Below, one piece after another: positions 59,139 to 64,000 of a stretch of DNA of 64,000 bases. The position numbers and the translations under genes are program-made. Positions within the stretch are counted from its first letter, which is position 1. The number at the start of each line of letters is the position of its first letter. The notes beneath the pieces were generated by a model. It had not been told where the DNA came from and made no database searches. It was given only the letters and a program-made list of their open reading frames with translations. The stretch comes from Mesorhizobium sp. ORS 3324 (GTDB lineage Bacteria > Pseudomonadota > Alphaproteobacteria > Rhizobiales > Rhizobiaceae), in assembly GCA_000824825.2 (NCBI GenBank), contig LM655199.1, positions 124,001 to 188,000 of the forward strand, given 5' to 3'.

Positions 59139-60363
59139 AACGGTCGGGCCTGGGCTCGATCCTACGGAAGGGACGCGAGAGCGCCGCTGGCGGCTGGCGA
59201 TCGGCGCCGACGACGAGTCCTCGTCAGCGCTGTCGGCCGAGGACCGCCGGCTTTCGGCCGCGCTCGACGCGCTCTATGGCGACGGCAGCGGCGACGCCGC
59301 CGGCGATCCGCGCAAGCGGCGCGGTGGGCTCGGCCGCTCGGCGCCGCGCGTCGCGCAATGGATGGGCGATATCCGTTCGTTCTTCCCCGAGCAGGTCGTC
59401 CAGGTCGTGCAGAAGGATGCCTTCGAGCGGCTGAACCTCAAGCAGATGCTGATGGAACCGGAGTTCCTCAAGGCGATCGAGGCCGACGTCAATCTCGTTG
59501 CCGATCTGGTTTCGCTGCGCTCGGCGATGCCCGAAAAGACCAAGGACATCGCCCGCGCGATCATTTCCGACATCGTTGCCAAGCTGATGCAGCGTCTGGA
59601 GCAGAAGACCGCCGAGGCAATCCGCGGCGCGCTCGACCGGTCGCTACGCACCAATCGCCCGCGACAGCGCGACATCGACTGGCCTCGCACTATTGTGGCG
59701 AACCTTCGCCATTACCAGCCGGACCACAAGACCGTCGTGCCGGAAAAGCTGGTCGGCTTCATGCGCCGCCAACGGCGGCTTGTCGACCTCGACGAGGTGA
59801 CACTTTGCGTCGACCAGTCCGGCTCGATGGCAAGCTCGGTCATCTATGCTTCGATCTTCGCCGCCGTGATGGCCTCGCTTCCGGTCGTGCGCACCAAGCT
59901 CGTTTGCTTCGACACCGCGATCGTCGACCTGACGCAAGAGCTCAGCGATCCGGTCGAGGTGCTGTTCGGCGTCCAACTCGGCGGCGGCACCGATATCAAC
60001 CAGGCGGTCGCCTACTGCGCTGAGCGGATCGAACGGCCGACCAAGGCGCATTTCGTGCTGATCACGGACCTTTACGAAGGCGGCAACGGCCAGGAACTGC
60101 TTCGCCGACTGGCCGCGCTGGTTCGGTCGGGCGTCAATGTCATCGTGCTGCTCGCCCTCACCGATCAGGGCCGTCCCGGCTACGACCCCTCCATGGCCGG
60201 TTCGGTCGCAGCGCTGGGTATCCCGGTCTTTGCCTGCACGCCCGATCACTTCCCCGACATGATGGCGGCGGCGCTGCGCCGGGAGGACATCGGCGCCTGG
60301 GCGGCCGGAGCGGACATCAAGCTCATTCGCGCCGGCGCTGGCACGCCAGGCGCAGCCGAATAG
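59131..60363 (+). CDS. vWA-domain protein (CoxE-like)
   Basis: A 410-residue protein with a helical N-terminal part (about 70-215) and a C-terminal vWA domain. The metal-ion-dependent adhesion site is complete: DQSGS (D228, S230, S232), T287 in GGGTDIN, and D313 in TDLYEGG. Such proteins pair with MoxR ATPases. ATG 59131 is used, 8 bases inside the previous gene. It is the last gene of the operon; the next gene is on the other strand. Confidence 0.88.
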   Translation: MDETVGPGLDPTEGTRERRWRLAIGADDESSSALSAEDRRLSAALDALYGDGSGDAAGDPRKRRGGLGRSAPRVAQWMGDIRSFFPEQVVQVVQKDAFERLNLKQMLMEPEFLKAIEADVNLVADLVSLRSAMPEKTKDIARAIISDIVAKLMQRLEQKTAEAIRGALDRSLRTNRPRQRDIDWPRTIVANLRHYQPDHKTVVPEKLVGFMRRQRRLVDLDEVTLCVDQSGSMASSVIYASIFAAVMASLPVVRTKLVCFDTAIVDLTQELSDPVEVLFGVQLGGGTDINQAVAYCAERIERPTKAHFVLITDLYEGGNGQELLRRLAALVRSGVNVIVLLALTDQGRPGYDPSMAGSVAALGIPVFACTPDHFPDMMAAALRREDIGAWAAGADIKLIRAGAGTPGAAE

Positions 60364-60377
60364 GTTTATAGCGCTGT

Positions 60378-61103
60378 TCAGAACGGCTTCTCGCCGATCA
60401 CCTCGAAGCGCTCGACCGCGCAGTGCTCGGCGATCACCGCCAGCACCTCCGTCGAAGGCTCGACCTCTTCGGGCTGCTTCCATTGAACGTTGAAGGAAAA
60501 AACATAGCGGTTGCGGTCGGCATCGTGCTCCATGCCGACGAAGCGCGCGTCATAGCCGAGTGGGCGCACCATGTCCCCAATGTCGGGGGGCGAGTTCTTC
60601 GGCCATGAGACGGACAGGATCGCCTTGTGGTCGCGCGAGATCTTGAGATCGACCCATTTCAGCGCCTGCAGTGTCACCAGGGTCAGCACCGTTGCGATCG
60701 CGCCGAGGCCGAACTGGCCGCCGCCGAAGGCCAGCCCGATCATCGTCATGATCCACATCGTCGCGGCGGTGGTCACCCCGGTGACGAGATCGCCGCGCCT
60801 CAGTATGGCACCGCCGCCGATGAAGCCGACGCCGGTGAGCACGCCGAGCGCAAAACGCATCACATCCATGCGCACAAAGGTATCCGGCCCCTTGCCGATC
60901 ATATTGAGCAGCATGTTGGCCTGGACCATGGCAACGCAAGCCGCAAGCCCGACCAGTATGGTCGTCCGCAGCCCGGCGGAGTGGCCGCGCGCCTCGCGGT
61001 TCAGGCCGATGAGGAAACCGGCGAGCAACGTCAGCAGCAGCCGTCCGATCAGATCAAACCCGGTCGGGTGGAGCGGCATGTCGCAGCAGAGCGACTCGAA
61101 CAT
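60378..61103 (-). CDS. MgtC/SapB-family membrane protein
   Basis: A 241-residue protein with the MgtC motif GFLIGLNREARGHSAGLRTTILVGLAA near the N-terminus, FALGVLTGVGFIGGGAILRRGDLVTGVTTAATMW, and four to five membrane spans, followed by a cytoplasmic ACT-like tail (about 150-241). MgtC proteins help growth in low magnesium and, in pathogens, survival in macrophages by inhibiting the F1Fo ATPase. Start codon uncertain: ATGs at 61103 and 61079 both lack a good ribosome-binding site. It converges with the vWA gene. Confidence 0.87.
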   Translation of the reverse strand: MFESLCCDMPLHPTGFDLIGRLLLTLLAGFLIGLNREARGHSAGLRTTILVGLAACVAMVQANMLLNMIGKGPDTFVRMDVMRFALGVLTGVGFIGGGAILRRGDLVTGVTTAATMWIMTMIGLAFGGGQFGLGAIATVLTLVTLQALKWVDLKISRDHKAILSVSWPKNSPPDIGDMVRPLGYDARFVGMEHDADRNRYVFSFNVQWKQPEEVEPSTEVLAVIAEHCAVERFEVIGEKPF

Positions 61104-61195
61104 CCTCTGTCAGGCCGGCGCAGGCGCCATGCCCTCCGTTGCGTGTGGAAGTTCAACTAAGCTCGGTCGCCGATGGTTCCGTGGCTGTTCGCTTG

Positions 61196-61293
61196 AAGAG
61201 CAATTCCAGGAAAAGTGTGAGCGGTTTTCCGTCCGGAATTGCGTGAAAACAAAGAGATGGAGCGGTTCGCCGTTTCCGTGAAACGGTGCAGGC
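61196..61293. repeat. Mesorhizobial palindromic repeat, second copy
   Basis: Same internal order as 5703-5810 (AGAGCAATTCCAGGAAAAGTGTG, CGGTTTTCCGTCCGGAATTGCGT, GAGCGGTTCGCCGTTTCCGTGAAACGGTG) with a degraded right end. It lies between the MgtC gene and the 52-residue peptide gene, both on the minus strand. Confidence 0.8.
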
Positions 61294-61304
61294 TCGAACG
61301 GTCC

Positions 61305-61463
61305 TCACCGGATGGCGAGGGTTAGCACCAATGCCAGAACGACGATACCGACCAGCCCGGCGATGAAGATGATGCGGCGGGTGCGCGTGCGCAGGATGAT
61401 CTCGCCCTGCCTCGCGTCCTCGCCGGAAAACACCGGGCCTTCTCTGTCGCGATCCTTGCTCAT
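61305..61463 (-). CDS. Small single-span membrane peptide
   Basis: A 52-residue protein starting at ATG 61463 behind GGAAGGAGC. A charged N-terminal half (KDRDREGPVFSGEDARQGEIILRTRTRR) is followed by one hydrophobic span (IIFIAGLVGIVVLALVLTLAIR). The positive residues just before the span predict an N-inside topology. No known family. An EcfG-type promoter upstream suggests induction by the general stress response, as for many short membrane proteins of rhizobia. Confidence 0.75.
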   Translation of the reverse strand: MSKDRDREGPVFSGEDARQGEIILRTRTRRIIFIAGLVGIVVLALVLTLAIR

Positions 61464-61510
61464 GATCTTGCTCCTTCCCTGCGGGTAAGCATGGGAGGTG
61501 TCAGAACAGG

Positions 61511-61535
61511 AACCGATCTGTCGGCATGAAGTTCC
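61511..61535 (-). promoter_or_regulatory. EcfG/RpoE2-type general stress promoter
   Basis: On the minus strand, GGAAC (61535-61531), 18 bases, then TT (61512-61511), which fits the S. meliloti RpoE2 consensus GGAAC-N18/19-TT; with GTT as the -10 core the spacer is 17. The transcript start would fall about 40 bases before the ATG of the small membrane peptide. Confidence 0.6.
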
Positions 61536-61549
61536 GCCGGACGCGTCCC

Positions 61550-61644
61550 AGAGCAAATCCAGGAAAAGTGTGAGCGGTTTTCCGTCCGGAATTTTGTTAA
61601 AACAAGGAGATAGAGCGTTTCCGTGAAACGGTGAAGCGCTCTAG
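61550..61644. repeat. Mesorhizobial palindromic repeat, third copy
   Basis: AGAGC (61550) to GCTCTAG (61638-61644) with the same internal blocks as 5703-5810, missing the TCGCCG spacer in the right half. It lies upstream of the small peptide gene and downstream of the aldolase gene. Confidence 0.8.
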
Positions 61645-61662
61645 CCGAGTGGCGGGCGGGCT

Positions 61663-61691
61663 CCCGCGACCAGATTTTGGCCGGTCGCGGG
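61663..61691 (-). terminator. Hairpin after the aldolase gene
   Basis: A perfect nine-pair stem CCCGCGACC / GGTCGCGGG with an 11-base loop, 12 bases after the aldolase stop on the minus strand. There is no T-tract, so it is more likely an mRNA 3'-end stabiliser or Rho-assisted terminator. Confidence 0.45.
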
Positions 61692-61702
61692 GCAGGGGTG
61701 GA

Positions 61703-62767
61703 TTAGCCGAACTTCGGGTCGAGGCTGCCCGACTTGTAGCGCTTGGCCATATCCGACAGCGGGATCGGTTTGATCTTCGGCGCGTTGCCGGCGGTGCCGA
61801 ACTGCTCGAAGCGCTCCTTGCAGAGCTTTTTCATCGCCGCCATGGCCGGCGTCAGATATTTGCGCGGATCGAACTCCGACGGGTTCTCGGTCAGCACCTT
61901 GCGGATCGCGCCGGTCAGCGCCATGCGGTTGTCGGTGTCGATGTTGATCTTGCGCACGCCGTGCTTGATGCCGCGCTGGATCTCTTCCACCGGCACGCCC
62001 CAGGTCGGCTTCATCTGGCCGCCATATTTGTTGATGATCTCCTGCAGCTCCTCCGGCACCGAGGACGAGCCGTGCATGACGAGATGCATGTTCGGCAGAC
62101 GGCGATGGATCTCCTCGATCACGTTCATCGCCAGCACCGCGCCGTCCGGCTTGCGCGAGAATTTGTAGGCGCCGTGGCTGGTGCCCATGGCCACCGCCAG
62201 CGCGTCGACATGGGTGTCGCGCACGAACTGTTCGGCCTGCACCGGGTCGGTCAAGAGCTGGTCGTGGCTGATCGTGCCTTCGACGCCGTGGCCGTCCTCC
62301 TGCTCGCCGCCGCCGCTTTCCAGCGAGCCGAGCACGCCGATCTCGCCCTCCACCGAGACGCCGCCCCAATGCGCCATGTCGACGACGCGGCGCGTGATGC
62401 CGGAATTATAGGCGTAGTCGGCCGGCGACTTGCCGTCCTCCTTCAGCGAGCCGTCCATCATCACCGAGGTGAAGCCATACTGGATCGCGGTGACGCAGGT
62501 GGCTTCGTTGTTGCCGTGGTCGAGATGCATGCAGACCGGGATATCCGGGTGGATCTCGACCAGCGCGTCGATCAGCTTGGCCAGCACCACGTCATTGGCA
62601 TAGGCGCGGGCGCCGCGGCTGGCCTGCAGGATGACCGGCGACTTGGTCTCCTCGGCCGCCTCCATGATGGCGAGCCCCTGTTCCATATTGTTCATGTTGA
62701 AGGCAGGCACGCCATAGCCATGTTCGGCGGCATGGTCGAGCAATTGTCTCAGTGTGATGCGAGCCAA
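61703..62767 (-). CDS. fba: Class II fructose-bisphosphate aldolase (Calvin subtype)
   Basis: Cleaves fructose 1,6-bisphosphate to DHAP and glyceraldehyde 3-phosphate. The 354-residue enzyme has the zinc-site motifs MHLDHGNN, VEGEIG, HGSSS and KHGVRKINIDTDNR, and the Calvin-type long C-terminus (APKIKPIPLSDMAKRYKSG). The start is a TTG at 62767 (giving MARITLRQLLDHAAEHGYG), because it follows GGGAGAC at a good distance; the open frame continues to 62800. It is a single gene followed by a hairpin. Confidence 0.93.
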   Translation of the reverse strand: MARITLRQLLDHAAEHGYGVPAFNMNNMEQGLAIMEAAEETKSPVILQASRGARAYANDVVLAKLIDALVEIHPDIPVCMHLDHGNNEATCVTAIQYGFTSVMMDGSLKEDGKSPADYAYNSGITRRVVDMAHWGGVSVEGEIGVLGSLESGGGEQEDGHGVEGTISHDQLLTDPVQAEQFVRDTHVDALAVAMGTSHGAYKFSRKPDGAVLAMNVIEEIHRRLPNMHLVMHGSSSVPEELQEIINKYGGQMKPTWGVPVEEIQRGIKHGVRKINIDTDNRMALTGAIRKVLTENPSEFDPRKYLTPAMAAMKKLCKERFEQFGTAGNAPKIKPIPLSDMAKRYKSGSLDPKFG

Positions 62768-62920
62768 CGAATAGTCTCCCGTATCTTGTTGCAGGCGCAA
62801 TTTACCAATGGTCAGGCTGTGGCCCGACCCACTTGCTTCTGGCTGGATTTCCGACGGACCGCAACCACTCTCGTTGCGGCCCTGAAGTCCAAATCGGTTT
62901 AGTTCTGGTGCACCGGTTGC

Positions 62921-63388
62921 TCAGGCGGCGATGCGTGCGCGCGCGGCGAGGATCTCGACGCAGGCTTTCGCCGCTTCCTTGCCCTTCACCCGAAAATGCT
63001 CGTGGAAGAAACGGTGGTGCTCGGCGCTCTCATGGTAGTTGTGCGGCGTGAGCACGGCCGACAGCACCGGCACGCCGGTCGCAAGCTGCACGCTCATCAT
63101 GCCGTCGATGACGGCGCTTGCCACGAAGTCGTGCCGGTAGATGCCGCCATTGACGACGAAGGCGGTGCCGAGGATCGCGGCATAGCGGCCGGTCTCGGCG
63201 AGCGTCTTGGCGTGCAGCGGGATCTCGTAGGCGCCAGGAACGTCGAAGATATCGACGGCAAAACCGCCGAGCGCGGCAAGCTCTGCCTCGAAGGCGGTCA
63301 CGCACTGGTCGACGATGTCGGCATGCCAGCGCGCCCGGATGACGGCGACGCGGCGGGTCTGTTTGTCTTTGGGGAAATGCTGATTCAT
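62921..63388 (-). CDS. ribH: 6,7-dimethyl-8-ribityllumazine synthase, type II
   Basis: Condenses 5-amino-6-ribitylaminouracil with 3,4-dihydroxybutanone phosphate, the penultimate riboflavin step. The 155-residue protein has FDVPGAYEIPLHAK, GTAFVVNGGIYRHDFVASAVIDGMM and VPVLSAVLTPHNYHES. The IYRHDFV form and length match the decameric RibH2 of Mesorhizobium and Brucella rather than the icosahedral RibH1. ATG 63388 is used. Transcription is controlled by the FMN riboswitch and terminator directly upstream. Confidence 0.93.
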   Translation of the reverse strand: MNQHFPKDKQTRRVAVIRARWHADIVDQCVTAFEAELAALGGFAVDIFDVPGAYEIPLHAKTLAETGRYAAILGTAFVVNGGIYRHDFVASAVIDGMMSVQLATGVPVLSAVLTPHNYHESAEHHRFFHEHFRVKGKEAAKACVEILAARARIAA

Positions 63389-63432
63389 GGGTCCTTCCTT
63401 CCGTTTCGAACCAGAATCAGGACGCACGACGC

Positions 63433-63457
63433 AAAAACCGGCCCGCGCGAGCGGGCC
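63433..63457 (-). terminator. Riboswitch-controlled intrinsic terminator
   Basis: On the minus strand GGCCCGCTCGCGCGGGCC (63457-63440), followed by GGTTTTTG, a GC stem with a T-tract just downstream of the FMN aptamer and before ribH. It is the expression platform: FMN-bound aptamer lets this terminator form. Confidence 0.85.
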
Positions 63458-63469
63458 GTCTTCGCATTC

Positions 63470-63606
63470 GTTCTCTTCCATCCGGACTGTAACCGTCGGC
63501 TCCGGAGTTGCACCGGATCTGCTGACCCTCCCGTTGCCGGGAGGCGCTCGCGGGCTTGGGTCGAAACCCTTACCGCCGGTGGGGACTTCCACCCCGCCCT
63601 GAGAAC
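63470..63606 (-). promoter_or_regulatory. FMN riboswitch (RFN element)
   Basis: On the minus strand, from GTTCTCAGGGCGGGGTGGAA (63606) through CCCCACCGGCGGTAA, AGCCCGCGAGCGC, AGCAGATCCGGTG and GAGCCGACGGTTACAGTCCG to GAAGAGAAC (63470). All conserved RFN blocks, including the closing stem GTTCTC / GAGAAC, are present. It senses FMN and, with the terminator downstream, represses ribH when FMN is plentiful. Confidence 0.97.
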
Positions 63607-63654
63607 ATTGACGCGGCTTGTATGGAAGGGCTGGGCGGCGCTGTCAATTGGCGA

Positions 63655-63935
63655 TTAGCCAATCTCCCACCTCGTGGGGGAGATGCCCGGCAGGGCAGAG
63701 GGGGGCGAAGGATCGCGGCGCTGCAGGATCAAGGTTCCTCGCCCCCACGAATGTGGGGGAGAGGTGGCTCGGCGAAGCCGAGACGGAGAGGGGAGCGCCC
63801 GCCCCTACTAAGGCCCCCTCTCCGTCCGCTTCGCGGCCACCTCTCCCCCGCCTTGGCGGGCGAGGAACCCAGGTATTGAAATGCTGGCGGGACAGCGCCC
63901 CCCTCTGTCCTGCCGGCCCCACAAGGGGGGAGATC
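63655..63935. repeat. Large nested palindromic repeat
   Basis: About 280 bases of nested inverted repeats. Outer arms (about 63661-63707 and 63895-63934) are near-complements around CTCGTGGGGGAGATGCCCGG and its partner. Inner arms (about 63742-63800 and 63803-63864) share GGTTCCTCGCCC and GGGGGAGAGGTGG with their complements. It is the kind of long intergenic mosaic element frequent in mesorhizobial genomes. No gene or T-tract terminator is visible in it. Confidence 0.75.
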
Positions 63936-63940
63936 AGCCG

Positions 63941-64000
63941 TCACCCACGCTCCGGAAACATCGCCTTCAGCCCTTCGCGCGAAGCCTTGGCGACGCCGCG
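63941..64000 (-). CDS. C-terminus of an unidentified protein, cut by the window edge
   Basis: The last 19 codons of a frame ending ...RGVAKASREGLKAMFPERG with TGA at 63943-63941. It is open to the right edge and in a plausible gene position with minus-strand direction, upstream of ribH. Too little remains to name the protein. Confidence 0.45.
   Translation of the reverse strand, partial: RGVAKASREGLKAMFPERG

Overview
The window looks like chromosome from a Mesorhizobium-type rhizobium (Alphaproteobacteria, Hyphomicrobiales). This rests on the uniformly high GC, the dense ABC transport and sugar/amino-acid catabolism genes, several copies of the short palindromic intergenic repeats common in mesorhizobia, CtrA- and EcfG-type sites, and a type II lumazine synthase behind an FMN riboswitch. 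No tRNA, rRNA, prophage, insertion sequence or CRISPR array was seen.

Layout. 1-3.8 kb: edge of a type VI secretion locus (tssA N-terminus diverging from clpV). 3.8-5.6 kb: a carboxymuconolactone-decarboxylase-family gene and its ECF41 sigma factor, behind a textbook ECF41 promoter, then a small secreted protein. 5.7-12.3 kb: a LivKHMGF-type transporter with an Asp/Glu/hydantoin racemase and a FadR-type regulator. 12.3-19.5 kb: small redox/regulator pairs, a methyltransferase, a membrane protein and a fluorescence-recovery-protein (FRP) homologue. 19.4-33.9 kb: a large sugar catabolism cluster. It has a 10-gene minus-strand operon (binding protein, two permeases, two TIM-barrel isomerases, Gfo/Idh dehydrogenase, hydrolase, pentulose-P 3-epimerase-like enzyme, ROK kinase and a frameshifted ATPase), a divergent dehydrogenase, a LacI regulator, and a tagatose kinase/GatZ pair.

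34-42 kb: EthD protein, Lrp/MFS pair, GNAT, AnmK, an atypical SDR, and an operon joining a periplasmic binding protein to a DAACS symporter and an aspartate racemase-like enzyme. 42.2-44.9 kb: metQ-metN-metI with metN frameshifted. 45-50.4 kb: a 2OG-Fe(II) oxygenase, a candidate sRNA with an anti-Shine-Dalgarno loop, a LysR/quinone reductase pair, GST, and a methyltransferase. The methyltransferase diverges from a GGDEF-EAL protein across CtrA boxes.

52.9-60.4 kb: the most interesting block, a tightly coupled five-gene operon SWIM zinc finger - DUF5691 - MoxR-like AAA+ - DUF5682 - vWA, whose biological role I cannot name. 60.4-64 kb: MgtC-family protein, an EcfG-promoter-linked membrane peptide, fructose-bisphosphate aldolase, ribH with its FMN riboswitch, and a long nested palindromic repeat.

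Two ABC ATPase genes (19.4-20.6 kb and 43.2-44.3 kb) each appear to have lost one base. These could be real mutations or sequencing errors. All functional calls are from reading the sequence; no search was run.
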